Source: an uncultured Bacteroidales bacterium
Lineage (GTDB): Bacteria; Bacteroidota; Bacteroidia; Bacteroidales; WCHB1-69
DNA length: 64,000 bases
Reading direction: 5' to 3'
Assembly: GCA_905233625.1 (NCBI GenBank)
Contig: CAJOFJ010000007.1
Coordinates: forward strand, 1-64,000
Translations under genes and position numbers: made by a program
The notes under the pieces: generated by a model
Told to the model about the DNA's origin: nothing
What the model saw: only the letters and a program-made list of their open reading frames with translations
The model's database searches: none
Part shown: in pieces, positions 16,710 to 25,486 of the stretch
How the letters are laid out: each line of letters opens with the position of its first letter
Numbering within the stretch: the stretch's first letter is position 1

Positions 16710-16843
16710 CTGAAAGCTGAAAGTTGAAAACTGAAAACTGAAAGTTGACCACTAATCTCTAAACATTAAACTCTAAACTCTAAACATTAAACATTAAACA
16801 TTTGAACTCTGAATTTTGAACTTTGAATTCTAACCTCTAACCC
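16710..16843 (+). repeat. Heptamer-word island, 19 units, type example
   Basis: Read from 16710 the sequence divides into 13 consecutive 7-mers (CTGAAAG, CTGAAAG, TTGAAAA, CTGAAAA, CTGAAAG, TTGACCA, CTAATCT, CTAAACA, TTAAACT and so on). One extra T at 16801 is followed by six more (TTGAACT, CTGAATT, TTGAACT, TTGAATT, CTAACCT, CTAACCC). All 19 begin Y-T-R-A. The word family changes twice without loss of register. Confidence 0.85.
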
Positions 16844-16848
16844 CTTTC

Positions 16849-19221
16849 ATGAAATCCTCCCCCCTGATCATCACGCTATTCGCACTGCTCCTTCTGTCTT
16901 CGTGCAGTTCCACCAAGATACTGAAGGACAATGAGTACATGCTGGTGAAAAATACGGTGACCATGGAAGATGTGAAAGGGGATGAGTTCTCGGGAATGGT
17001 AAATTATGTGCAACCATTGCCCAATAATAAGTTCATGGGCATTTTTAATTTGAAGACCTCGCTGTATGCAGAGGCCCAACCTAAAATCAGCAAAAAAACG
17101 GGAAAGTTGAAGGACAGCAAATTCCGCCGTTGGTTGAGGGAAAGTGTAGGAGAACCGCCAGTTCTTTTGGATTCTATCATGATTGAAAAATCGGAGGACC
17201 GTCTGAAAACCGTGATGAAGAAAAAGGGTTTTTTCCATGCCAATGTTAGTTCAGAAGTCGTCTTCCCCCGAAAGAAAAAGGCACAGGTGAATTATTTCGT
17301 ACAAGCCAATGCCCCGTATTATGTCCGTAAAGTCAGTATGGATGTGCCCGAATATGAGTTCAGAAAGATTTTTGTCCTCAATTCTCGTGAAACAATGATC
17401 AAGAAAGGAATGCGCTATGACGAGGATTTGATTTCGGATGAAATTGACCGACTGGTGATGTTGTTAAGAAATGAGGGGTATTATTATGTCAATTCCTCCT
17501 TGTTTTATTGTGAAGTGGATACCATTGATGCGGCTCATTACTTGGACGAAAAAGGGAACAAGACCTTGACGCTGACTTTTGTGATGGATACCACCAATGC
17601 CGAGTTGGTGGAGAAATGCAAGTATCGCTATTACTTTGAGAATGTGTTTGTCCATCCGAATTATAATGTGCTTTTGGAAGAAACGGTGGATTATGATACC
17701 ACACTTTTTTATACTTTCCGTCTGAAGAGTGACTCCACAACGTACTCTTTTATTACGCCCAAGATCAAGAAAAAATATAGGAAGAACGGAAAAATCAGGA
17801 AGGATTTCAAGTACAGGACCTTGACCGACAAGATTTATAGCAAGAAGGGAACCATGTATTCGGAGGATTTGTATTCACGATCAAGGAAGGGCTTGATGGA
17901 TTTGAATAATTTCAGTGCGGTTGACATTGTCTTTACCGAAGATGTGGCCAAGCGTGATTCTGTAAATAAGACCGGCAGATTGAATTCGGAATACAAGTTG
18001 GTGAGACGAAAGGTACATACGATAGGGGGACAGGTGGATGTGCGTACGGATAAAAGCGGTCTGTCGTTCACGTATGGCAATAAAAATATCTTCAAAGGAG
18101 CCGAAAATTTGACTTTTAATATCTACGGCAACTACTTTTATTATTCTAAATTGTATCAGTATCCTGAATTTGGAGCCAACGTGAAGTTGGATTTTCCCCG
18201 ACTGTTTTTATTCAAGCATTTTGAGAATCCCAATGCGTTGAAATACTACACTTCTGTGATTTTGGGAACTACCTATTCGGGTTTGTATAAAAGATGGATG
18301 TTTAATGCGAGTTACTCCTATACCATTCATCCCAATATCAATATGAGTCATGAAATCATGCCTGTCGAGTTAAGAACCATTAACACGGATGAATCCAGAG
18401 GACTTCTGTATTGGTCTTATTATCCGAGTTCCTATCATGCCCGATTCAATAGGTTTTTCCTCCTTTCATTGAGATACACGTTTAATTATGTGGTGCCTTT
18501 CAAACAAAGCAGCCAAAAAAACAATATGCGATTCATATTGACAGCTGAGTCCAGTGGTATGCTTCTGACAGGACTGAATGCCTTGTTCTCTCCGCAAAAG
18601 CGTTGGATGATGGGAACCTATGGGTATGTTTGTTATGAGGGACTGGAATTCATTTTTAAGTATAGCCGTACGATTAATGACAATAACTCATTTGCCATGC
18701 GTCTGAATGCGGGATTCAAGCTGCCTATTGGACAGGGAAGTATAATTCCATACGAATTGGGTTATTATTTGGGAGGCAGCAACAGTATGAGAGGCTTTCC
18801 GTTCAGAGGTGTGGGACCTGGCTCATTTTATAGTCCCCGACAAGTGGAATATACCGGTGACGTGAAATTGGAATTGAATTTGGAATATAGAGGTACTATC
18901 TATAAGGCCTTCAAATATGGTGTGTTTATTGATGCAGGCAATGTGTGGATGTCTCAAAAATACAATGGTATGGAGAATGCGGAGTTTGATTTCAGACGTT
19001 TCTACAAGGAACTCGCATTGTGTGCTGGTGTGGGAATCCGCTTGGATTTCAACTTCTTCATCATTCGTCTGGATTATGCTGTGCCGTTCTATGATCCCCG
19101 CCTTCAAGCTATTGGAGCAGGTGCGTGGATCAATAAGAAATGGGTAGAAGGCAAAACAAAAAATGATAAGCTCTGGTATTGGGCACAGGGGTTCAAATTC
19201 GCAATTGGTCATGCTTTCTAA
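16849..19221 (+). CDS. tamL: TamL-type BamA/TamA family outer-membrane lipoprotein
   Basis: A 790-residue Omp85-family barrel with a lipoprotein signal (lipobox LLSSC, Cys-19), which is the mark of Bacteroidota TamL as opposed to TamA. The N-terminal half holds POTRA-like repeats (residues about 30-320); the C-terminal about 400 residues form the barrel with many amphipathic strands ending in aromatics and the GGSNSMRGFPFRGVGPG segment that corresponds to the conserved Omp85 loop motif. It would help insert outer-membrane proteins or transport lipids. The last four codons overlap the helicase gene start. Confidence 0.85.
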   Translation: MKSSPLIITLFALLLLSSCSSTKILKDNEYMLVKNTVTMEDVKGDEFSGMVNYVQPLPNNKFMGIFNLKTSLYAEAQPKISKKTGKLKDSKFRRWLRESVGEPPVLLDSIMIEKSEDRLKTVMKKKGFFHANVSSEVVFPRKKKAQVNYFVQANAPYYVRKVSMDVPEYEFRKIFVLNSRETMIKKGMRYDEDLISDEIDRLVMLLRNEGYYYVNSSLFYCEVDTIDAAHYLDEKGNKTLTLTFVMDTTNAELVEKCKYRYYFENVFVHPNYNVLLEETVDYDTTLFYTFRLKSDSTTYSFITPKIKKKYRKNGKIRKDFKYRTLTDKIYSKKGTMYSEDLYSRSRKGLMDLNNFSAVDIVFTEDVAKRDSVNKTGRLNSEYKLVRRKVHTIGGQVDVRTDKSGLSFTYGNKNIFKGAENLTFNIYGNYFYYSKLYQYPEFGANVKLDFPRLFLFKHFENPNALKYYTSVILGTTYSGLYKRWMFNASYSYTIHPNINMSHEIMPVELRTINTDESRGLLYWSYYPSSYHARFNRFFLLSLRYTFNYVVPFKQSSQKNNMRFILTAESSGMLLTGLNALFSPQKRWMMGTYGYVCYEGLEFIFKYSRTINDNNSFAMRLNAGFKLPIGQGSIIPYELGYYLGGSNSMRGFPFRGVGPGSFYSPRQVEYTGDVKLELNLEYRGTIYKAFKYGVFIDAGNVWMSQKYNGMENAEFDFRRFYKELALCAGVGIRLDFNFFIIRLDYAVPFYDPRLQAIGAGAWINKKWVEGKTKNDKLWYWAQGFKFAIGHAF

Positions 19222-20647
19222 AGAGGAATTCCAAACCCGTTTTTGTCGACAGATTCCGTTTGTGCCAACGCAGGGACAGGAAACGGCTATCAGCATGTTG
19301 TCGGAGTTTGTCACCATGCCGCAGACCAATGCTTTGTTTGTACTGAAGGGCTATGCTGGTACAGGTAAGACTACCTTGGTCAGCGCTTTGGTGAAGACGC
19401 TGAACCAGTTGCGACAAAGGGTGGTCTTGTTGGCCCCGACAGGCCGTGCGGCGAAGGTCTTTTCGGTATACTCGGGAAATAAAGCTTTCACTATCCATAA
19501 GCATATATACAGGGTGCAAATGCAGGAGGGTATGCTGCATTTCAGCAGGAAAGAAAATAAATTGAATAACACGTTGTTCATCGTGGACGAGGTGTCGATG
19601 ATTTCCGATTCGCAGCAGCGCTCCGACTTGTTTTCATCTCGGAGTGTGCTGGACGACCTGATCAATTTTGTATTTGAAGGAAGTCAGAACAAATTGTTGT
19701 TTATTGGTGATGATGCCCAGCTGCCGCCGGTTCATGCCGATGAAAGCCCTGCATTGCAAATTGACTATCTGCGTCATTCTTTCAATCTGAATCTGTCCAC
19801 CTGCCAGCTGACGGATGTGGTGCGACAAGCGTTGGATTCAGGTATTTTATACAATGCCAATCAGTTGAGAAATAAGCTCAGGTATCAGGATTATGGATTT
19901 CCCTTCTTTTGCGAAGAGAATTTTCCTGATTTTCAACGCATTTCGGGTGCTACCCTGGAGGATGAGCTGAATACGCTGTACAATCATTACGACCACGATG
20001 AAATTGTGACCATAACCCGTTCAAACAAAAGGGCTTTCATGTTCAATAGTGAGATCCGAAACAGGATTTTGTTTCGGGAAAACCAGATTGCGGCTGGCGA
20101 CTATCTGATGGCGGTGAAAAATAATTACTATTGGGTGGATGAGGGCTCTGAAGTGGGCTTTATTGCCAATGGAGATATTATGGAGATATTGGCAATCAAT
20201 AAGATACAGGAAATCTATGGCTTTCATTTTGCGGATGTGACTGTGCGCTTGTGCGATTATCCGCAGTATCCGAATATCGATGTGAAGCTTATTCTGGAGA
20301 GTCTGGATTGTGAGGCTGCCTCACTGACGCAAGAGGACAGCAACCGGCTGTATCAGGAGGTGTCGATGGATTATCAGGATATTGCCAATAAGCGCCTTCG
20401 TTATCTGAAAATCAAGAACGATCCTTTTTTGAATGCGGTGCAGGTGAAATTCGCCTATTCGCTCACGTGTCACAAGACCCAGGGAGGCCAGTGGAAAGTC
20501 GTGTTTGTGGATCAGGGCTATTTGCCGGATGATGCGGTGGACAAGGAATTTGTCCGTTGGCTGTATACTGCTTTGACGCGTGCCACTGAAAAGGTTTATC
20601 TCATTAATTTTAAGGAAGAGATGTTCGAAAAAAATAGGGGCGAATGA
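19211..20647 (+). CDS. RecD-like superfamily 1 DNA helicase
   Basis: A 478-residue AAA-type helicase: Walker A GYAGTGKTTLVSAL near residue 50, VDEVSMIS near 120, GDDAQLPPVHADES near 165, and C-terminal motifs including SLTCHKTQGGQW and YTALTRATEKVYLI typical of the RecD/Dda group. It would unwind DNA during repair or replication restart. I chose ATG 19211; it overlaps the tamL stop by 11 nt, which suggests translational coupling. Its TGA stop lies within the terminator hairpin. Confidence 0.87.
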   Translation: MLSKEEFQTRFCRQIPFVPTQGQETAISMLSEFVTMPQTNALFVLKGYAGTGKTTLVSALVKTLNQLRQRVVLLAPTGRAAKVFSVYSGNKAFTIHKHIYRVQMQEGMLHFSRKENKLNNTLFIVDEVSMISDSQQRSDLFSSRSVLDDLINFVFEGSQNKLLFIGDDAQLPPVHADESPALQIDYLRHSFNLNLSTCQLTDVVRQALDSGILYNANQLRNKLRYQDYGFPFFCEENFPDFQRISGATLEDELNTLYNHYDHDEIVTITRSNKRAFMFNSEIRNRILFRENQIAAGDYLMAVKNNYYWVDEGSEVGFIANGDIMEILAINKIQEIYGFHFADVTVRLCDYPQYPNIDVKLILESLDCEAASLTQEDSNRLYQEVSMDYQDIANKRLRYLKIKNDPFLNAVQVKFAYSLTCHKTQGGQWKVVFVDQGYLPDDAVDKEFVRWLYTALTRATEKVYLINFKEEMFEKNRGE

Positions 20648-20668
20648 TTACGCCCCTATTTTTTTTAT
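20631..20668. terminator. Bidirectional terminator between helicase and nadE
   Basis: Perfect 12-bp stem AAAATAGGGGCG / CGCCCCTATTTT with an 8-nt loop, A-rich on the left and T-rich on the right, so it can end both convergent genes. It includes the helicase stop codon. Confidence 0.88.
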
Positions 20669-21438
20669 TTAATTTCGCAATGTGGTATCGGTAGCAATTT
20701 GAATAGGTTCTTCCGGTGTTTGTCGTCGATGCGTGCCTTGGTGTCAGGATCGTCACATACTCCTGTGCGGATATAGCGGTCGAGTACAGCGTAAGTGAAA
20801 CCGAGATTGTCCTCATCGCTCTTGCCGCAAAGCCCGTCGGACGGAGTTTTCTCCACCAGTTCGATGGGTAGACCGAGTTCTTTGCCAATGGCTTTCACTT
20901 CCTGCACGGTCAGTCCGCCAAGAGGCGAGAAGTCACCGGCGGCATCGCCATAGCGGGTGCTATAACCCACCCAGTCCTCGGAGAGGTTACAGGTATTGGC
21001 CACACGGCCGTTCATGGATTGCGATACCGCATAAAGAGTGGTCATCCTGAGGCGCGGCGGCAGGTTTTGGATGGTCTGCGTGCTAATGTCCGTGCCTAAG
21101 CTTTTCAGCTGTGTGCTTACAGCGGCTTCGATGGCTTTGTATGTTTCGCCGATATTGACGCAGCAATGGCGTATGCCGAGATGCCGGATAAGCTTCATGC
21201 TGTCGTCGATGTCGGGTTGAACCCCGTTGGGCATGGTTACGCCAATCACGCGGTTAGTACCCAAAGCCTCGGCGCATAACGCGGCCACCACACTGCTGTC
21301 CTTGCCTCCGGAAATGCCTATAACGGCATTGCAGCTAGGTCCGTTTTCTTCAAACCAGTCCCGTATCCACTGGACGACTTTGTCTTTTGCCACTTTTGCG
21401 TTGAAAGATTGCATATTCTCCGGCAAAATATTAGTCAA
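20665..21438 (-). CDS. nadE: NH3-dependent NAD(+) synthetase
   Basis: Converts deamido-NAD to NAD with ATP and ammonia. The 257-residue protein has only the synthetase domain: the PP-loop SGGKDSS at residues 43-49, and later NLSEDWVGYSTRYGDAAGDFSP and PSDGLCGKSDEDNLGF. No glutaminase domain is present, so ammonia is the expected nitrogen donor. Its start overlaps the end of the upstream secreted-protein gene by 8 nt, so the two are co-transcribed from the promoter at 22103-22110. Confidence 0.92.
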   Translation of the reverse strand: MTNILPENMQSFNAKVAKDKVVQWIRDWFEENGPSCNAVIGISGGKDSSVVAALCAEALGTNRVIGVTMPNGVQPDIDDSMKLIRHLGIRHCCVNIGETYKAIEAAVSTQLKSLGTDISTQTIQNLPPRLRMTTLYAVSQSMNGRVANTCNLSEDWVGYSTRYGDAAGDFSPLGGLTVQEVKAIGKELGLPIELVEKTPSDGLCGKSDEDNLGFTYAVLDRYIRTGVCDDPDTKARIDDKHRKNLFKLLPIPHCEIK

Positions 21439-22051
21439 TGGTAAAGTTTTTCAACAGGTTGTTAGCATCTTCCAGTTGTTTGTTCAAACTGTTACGTTTT
21501 GCGTTTGCTTTGGCAATTTTATCCTGCAATTTCTTGATTTCTTTGTCGTTCTTTGACTGGTCTTTGTTAGCGCTTTCGATTTGTTTTTTCAGATCTTCAA
21601 TACTCTTTTTCAGCATATATTTTTCAACAACTTTGGGTAACTTCAACATGAAATCCTTGATGTTGTTGGCTGCGTTCGCGTCGTTGGCTGAGGAAATGGT
21701 GTTCAGATTACCTAAACTGAAAACAAAGATAACGTCTGAAGAGAGGTCCTTCTTTTTACCTTTTTGAACGGCTTTGAAATAAATGTCATAGGTGCCGTCG
21801 CCGATATAGGGGCATTTCTGAGCTTTGTATGAAGTGTACTTGTCTTCGGTTTTGGGTTTTGTCAGCCCTTTTTCTGTCAGATATTCTGTAATAGCCGTGG
21901 TGGCGCTTTTACTGTCAGCTTTTGGAATATTAATGGTGAATCCGTTGACCTGGTTTTTGAGAAGTGTTACAGAACCTTCGCTAACGGATTGGGCAAAAGC
22001 GAATGAAATGCATGCCACAAATGCAAGTGTCAAAGTGAATAATTTTTTCAT
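21431..22051 (-). CDS. Secreted protein with C-terminal coiled coil, unknown function
   Basis: 206 residues with a signal peptide (residues 1-20, ending FAFAQ), a compact middle part (KCPYIGDGTYDIYFKAVQK) and a coiled coil over about residues 145-205, dense in Lys, Asp, Asn and Leu heptads (EDLKKQIESANKDQ). No family recognised; periplasmic location is inferred. It precedes and slightly overlaps nadE, but the two show no obvious functional link. Confidence 0.75.
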   Translation of the reverse strand: MKKLFTLTLAFVACISFAFAQSVSEGSVTLLKNQVNGFTINIPKADSKSATTAITEYLTEKGLTKPKTEDKYTSYKAQKCPYIGDGTYDIYFKAVQKGKKKDLSSDVIFVFSLGNLNTISSANDANAANNIKDFMLKLPKVVEKYMLKKSIEDLKKQIESANKDQSKNDKEIKKLQDKIAKANAKRNSLNKQLEDANNLLKNFTID

Positions 22052-22102
22052 GATGTTTTGTTTTAGGTTATTATTATATGTTGATTATTTTATTCTAAAC
22101 TG

Positions 22103-22110
22103 CAAAAATA
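22103..22110 (-). promoter_or_regulatory. -7 element of the secreted-protein/nadE pair
   Basis: Minus-strand TATTTTTG followed by CAG, divergent from the mnmE promoter 100 nt away. Confidence 0.6.
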
Positions 22111-22200
22111 CGAAAAAAATCGAATAGAAATATAAATTTTTATATTTCTAATGGATTATAAGAAAATGCTGTTGTGGCATACACGAAATGATATTTTTTT

Positions 22201-22208
22201 TACTTTTG
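22201..22208 (+). promoter_or_regulatory. -7 element of mnmE
   Basis: TACTTTTG, divergent from the promoter at 22103-22110. Confidence 0.6.
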
Positions 22209-22253
22209 CAGATTCATATTTATCCAATCAGATTTTTATAATTGGAGAATAAT

Positions 22254-23681
22254 ATGGATGAGGGTAAATTCAAGCGTATTTTTTTCAAAGAATTCAAATC
22301 CATTCCCATGAACAGTCAAGACACCATCTGCTCCATTTCCACGCCCCAGGGAATCGGGGCGATTGCCATCATACGTATGTCGGGACCGCAGTCTTTCACG
22401 ATTGCTCAACCTCTGTTTGATTTTGATTTTGCAGAGCTGAGACCATCGGTGACGAAGTATGCGGAACTGAAAGACAAGGGCCAGTTGATCGACCAGGTGA
22501 TGGTGGTGAAATATGCCGCCCCTCATTCCTATACGGGCGAGGATATGGTGGAGATTTCATGTCATGGCTCAACTTACATCCAGCGGAAAATTTTGGAATT
22601 GCTGATAGAACACGGGTGCCGCATGGCCAACCCTGGCGAATACACCATGCGCGCTTTTATGAATGGAAAGATGGATTTGCCTCAGGCTGAAGCTGTTGGT
22701 GATTTGATTGATTCCCAGTCCGAGGCTTCTCATCATCTGGCGGTAAACCAGTTGAAAGGGGCTTTCTCCGCCCGCTTGAAAGCCTTGCGCACCCAGTTTG
22801 TGGAGTTTGCCTCCCTGCTTGAACTTGAGCTGGATTTCAGCGAGGAAGATGTGCAATTCGCCAACCGCGAGCGACTGTCATCCCTGTTGGCAGAGATAAA
22901 AAGCGAGGTAAACGGCCTGATTGACAGCTTTAAGGCGGGCAATGCCATCAAAAGCGGTGTGCCGGTGGTGATTATCGGCAAACCTAACGTGGGCAAATCG
23001 ACTTTGCTGAATACTTTGCTTCACGACGAGCGTGCTATAGTGTCGAATATTCCCGGTACTACCCGCGATACTATTGAGGATGTGCTGAATATAGGTGGTG
23101 TGACTTTCCGTTTTATCGACACTGCAGGCATCAGAACCTCGGAAGACGAGATTGAGAATTTCGGTATTGAGCGAACGTATCAGGCGGTGGCAAAAGCGGA
23201 TATCATCCTTTATATGGTGGATGCCACGGCTACGTCTATTGAGGAGATTCAGGAAGAAATTGATTTTCTGAAAGAAGTGGTGGATATGGCGGATAAGAAG
23301 CTGATACTGGTGGCTAACAAGATTGATAGTCTGACAGAGATGCCTCGCCAGTTGATGCATCTGAAAGAATACGAGGTGGTGTATATCTCTGCCAAGCGTA
23401 ATGTGAATATTGAGGCGATTACTGACCAGCTGCTGGCGGTGGCGGCTACCCACCGCATGTCGGACCAAGCCATGATGACGAATGTGCGTCATTATGATAA
23501 TTTTTTGAAAATCAGATATTCCATTGAAAATATTGAAAGAGGATTTGCCGAAAATGTGTCCACCGACTTGATAGCGATTGACGTGCGTGATGCCCTGCAT
23601 CATTTGGGGGTGGTAACTGGAGAAATCGCTACCGACGAAATCCTGAACACTGTCTTCGGCCGCTTCTGCATAGGAAAATGA
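22254..23681 (+). CDS. mnmE: tRNA modification GTPase MnmE
   Basis: With MnmG it installs the (carboxymethyl)aminomethyl group at wobble uridines. Seen in order: the N-terminal folate-binding domain (DTICSISTPQGIGAIAIIRMSG, SYTGEDMVEISCHG), a helical domain, the inserted G domain (GKPNVGKSTLLN, DTAG, NKID), and the C-terminal FGRFCIGK, where the last Cys-x-x-Gly-Lys is characteristic. Two starts are possible: 22254, with GGAG upstream, and 22308, which gives the normal N-terminus (MNSQDTICSI). The extra 18 residues of the longer form match nothing I know, so translation may well begin at 22308. Confidence 0.93.
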   Translation: MDEGKFKRIFFKEFKSIPMNSQDTICSISTPQGIGAIAIIRMSGPQSFTIAQPLFDFDFAELRPSVTKYAELKDKGQLIDQVMVVKYAAPHSYTGEDMVEISCHGSTYIQRKILELLIEHGCRMANPGEYTMRAFMNGKMDLPQAEAVGDLIDSQSEASHHLAVNQLKGAFSARLKALRTQFVEFASLLELELDFSEEDVQFANRERLSSLLAEIKSEVNGLIDSFKAGNAIKSGVPVVIIGKPNVGKSTLLNTLLHDERAIVSNIPGTTRDTIEDVLNIGGVTFRFIDTAGIRTSEDEIENFGIERTYQAVAKADIILYMVDATATSIEEIQEEIDFLKEVVDMADKKLILVANKIDSLTEMPRQLMHLKEYEVVYISAKRNVNIEAITDQLLAVAATHRMSDQAMMTNVRHYDNFLKIRYSIENIERGFAENVSTDLIAIDVRDALHHLGVVTGEIATDEILNTVFGRFCIGK

Positions 23682-23689
23682 TTTCTTTA

Positions 23690-23786
23690 ATGAGCAAATT
23701 AGTAAATGAAATTAAGAACTAAGAATTAAAACTTGAATTTTGAATTTTGAATTCTGAATTCTGTACCCTGTAACCTAAAACCTGAA
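23690..23786 (+). repeat. Heptamer-word island between mnmE and the PPTase gene
   Basis: Four word families in sequence: AGCAAATTAGT, GAACTAA/GAATTAA, TTGAATT/CTGAATT, and CTGTACC/CTGTAAC/CTAAAAC/CTGAA running up to the start codon at 23787. Confidence 0.75.
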
Positions 23787-24428
23787 ATGCACCACCTACT
23801 GTTTGATGATATGTCCCAGTGCTCCGATACGGAAGTTCGTCACTTGCTGCCTTTGGTGAGTGCGCAGCGACGGGAGCAGGCCCTTCGGTTCAAGCATCTC
23901 TTTGGACAGTATGCTTGTCTGAAATCCTACGAAATGCTGAAACAATGCGTAGAGGAGGCCATTTCAGATGTTTCAGAAGAGACGGAATTTAAACATCGTT
24001 TGCAAGAATGGAACGGCTTGTTTGTCTATAACGAGCACGGCAAGCCTTTTATGCAAGATGCCCATACAGGGAAGGCTATTGAGGCGGTGGATTTCAGCAT
24101 CAGCCATTGCAAAGAGGGGATAGCAGTGGCTTTGGACAGTCATCCGATAGGGGTAGATATAGAGAGTTTCAGGCAGTATACCGAGAGTCTCTTGCAGAAA
24201 ACCATGAATGAGCAGGAAATATTGCTGATAAAGAATGCGATAGATCCCAGTGTCGAGTTTATCCGTTTGTGGACGCAGAAGGAGGCCTTGCTGAAAATGT
24301 TGGGTACCGGAATTGTGGATGAACTGCCGGATGTGCTCGAGTGGCTGCCGCAGCATCTTTCCTGCCAAATGCGAACCTTAGTGAACGAAGCGAAGGGCTA
24401 CGCGTATTCTGTGATAGTTTACAGTTAA
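23787..24428 (+). CDS. 4'-phosphopantetheinyl transferase superfamily protein
   Basis: 213 residues. The family signature is present: FSISHCKEGIAVAL, then GVDIE (the Mg-binding Asp and Glu) and W-T-Q-K-E-A-L-L-K with the third conserved acidic residue, followed by GTGI. It would move phosphopantetheine from CoA to a carrier protein (acyl carrier protein or a biosynthetic carrier). The N-terminal half is divergent. The last codons (IVYS) and the TAA stop are formed from the heptamer-word array that follows. Confidence 0.87.
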   Translation: MHHLLFDDMSQCSDTEVRHLLPLVSAQRREQALRFKHLFGQYACLKSYEMLKQCVEEAISDVSEETEFKHRLQEWNGLFVYNEHGKPFMQDAHTGKAIEAVDFSISHCKEGIAVALDSHPIGVDIESFRQYTESLLQKTMNEQEILLIKNAIDPSVEFIRLWTQKEALLKMLGTGIVDELPDVLEWLPQHLSCQMRTLVNEAKGYAYSVIVYS

Positions 24429-24446
24429 TAGTTAACAATTAATAAT
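24418..24446 (+). repeat. Heptamer-word island at the PPTase gene stop
   Basis: Words CAGTTAA, TAGTTAA, CAATTAA, TAATAAT; the first one contains the stop codon of the preceding gene. Confidence 0.7.
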
Positions 24447-24465
24447 AATCGAAAATACAATTTCT

Positions 24466-25347
24466 ATGAAAAAACTCTTTACTTTTTTGATGATAATGGT
24501 TTTTGTTGTGGCTTCCATGGCGCAAGTTATGCAAGAACAGTATGTGCAGTACTTCTTGGTAAGTTCGTTATATGATAATCATGCCTGTATGCAAAGAGCG
24601 CAAATAGAGGGAGCATGGTTAAATTCAGGGATAAATCAAGAGGATGGTCTGCCGTGTCTGGGGACAGCCACAGTGACCGACATAGACGGCAATATATACA
24701 ACACAGTGAAAATCGGTGACCAGTGTTGGATGAAGGAAAATTTGCGCACCACACGCTATGCCGATGGTACTTTTATCCCCTTAAGTACAGGTGGCAGCGA
24801 AAAAAAGGCATGTCGTTATAATCCCAACAATGATGCAGGCAACGTGCCCATGTATGGCTATCTTTATAACTGGTACGCAGTGATGCATGATGCCAGTAGC
24901 AGTAGCAGTAACCCCAGTGGTATCCAGGGTATCTGTCCTACAGGTTGGCATGTCCCGAGCGATGCAGAATGGACACAGCTTGAAGACTATGTGAGTGGCC
25001 AGACCAAGTACCAGTGTGACGGTAGTCGCTTTGATATAGCCAAGGCATTGGCATCCACGATAGGATGGGATATCAGCTCGAAGACATGTAGCATAGGTAA
25101 TAATCCAAGTACGAACAATGCTACAGGTTTTTCAGCCCTTCCTGCTGGCCACTTTGATGTTGTTGACAATGGTGACGGCGAAACCAATAAATATTATAAT
25201 ATCGGTAGAAGGGCTACCTTTTGGAGTGCTACGTGGGATGGAGAAGGCTTTGCAACAATCAATGCTCTCTTTTACCATAATTCCTTTTGTCGCACTGGCA
25301 ACTCCCTCATGAGAAATGGCTATTCGGTCCGTTGCGTTCGCGATTGA
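24466..25347 (+). CDS. Secreted FISUMP-domain protein
   Basis: 293 residues with a signal peptide (1-19). From about residue 70 it shows the Fibrobacter succinogenes major paralogous domain: VTDIDGNIYNTVKIGDQCWM, ENLRTTRYADGT, YGYLYNWYAV, GICPTGWHVPSDAEW, GFSALPAGHF, FWSATW, and the closing YSVRCVRD. These proteins are exported, often as lipoproteins; their function is not established. It has three Ser-Ser-Ser-rich bases of low complexity (AGTAGCAGTAGCAGT) near 24895. Stands alone, with a terminator about 50 nt downstream. Confidence 0.85.
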   Translation: MKKLFTFLMIMVFVVASMAQVMQEQYVQYFLVSSLYDNHACMQRAQIEGAWLNSGINQEDGLPCLGTATVTDIDGNIYNTVKIGDQCWMKENLRTTRYADGTFIPLSTGGSEKKACRYNPNNDAGNVPMYGYLYNWYAVMHDASSSSSNPSGIQGICPTGWHVPSDAEWTQLEDYVSGQTKYQCDGSRFDIAKALASTIGWDISSKTCSIGNNPSTNNATGFSALPAGHFDVVDNGDGETNKYYNIGRRATFWSATWDGEGFATINALFYHNSFCRTGNSLMRNGYSVRCVRD

Positions 25348-25391
25348 TTCAGTTAACAGTTGACAATTTGATACCCTGATACTTGTAAACT

Positions 25392-25425
25392 AAAAAAGGC
25401 ATCTCCATGAGATGCCTTCTTATAT
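25392..25425. terminator. Bidirectional terminator between FISUMP gene and mmdB
   Basis: Stem AAGGCATCTC / GAGATGCCTT with a CAT loop, A-run before and T-rich sequence after. It serves both convergent units. Confidence 0.8.
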
Positions 25426-25429
25426 TTCA

Positions 25430-25486
25430 ATGTTCAACTTCCAACTTTAAACTTTCAGTTTTCAGTTTTCAGTTTTCAGTTTGTTA
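25430..25486 (-). repeat. Heptamer-word island downstream of mmdB
   Basis: Plus strand shows repeated CAGTTTT words (four in exact tandem) after CAACTTC/CAACTTT words; the minus strand reads CTGAAAA. Confidence 0.75.
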
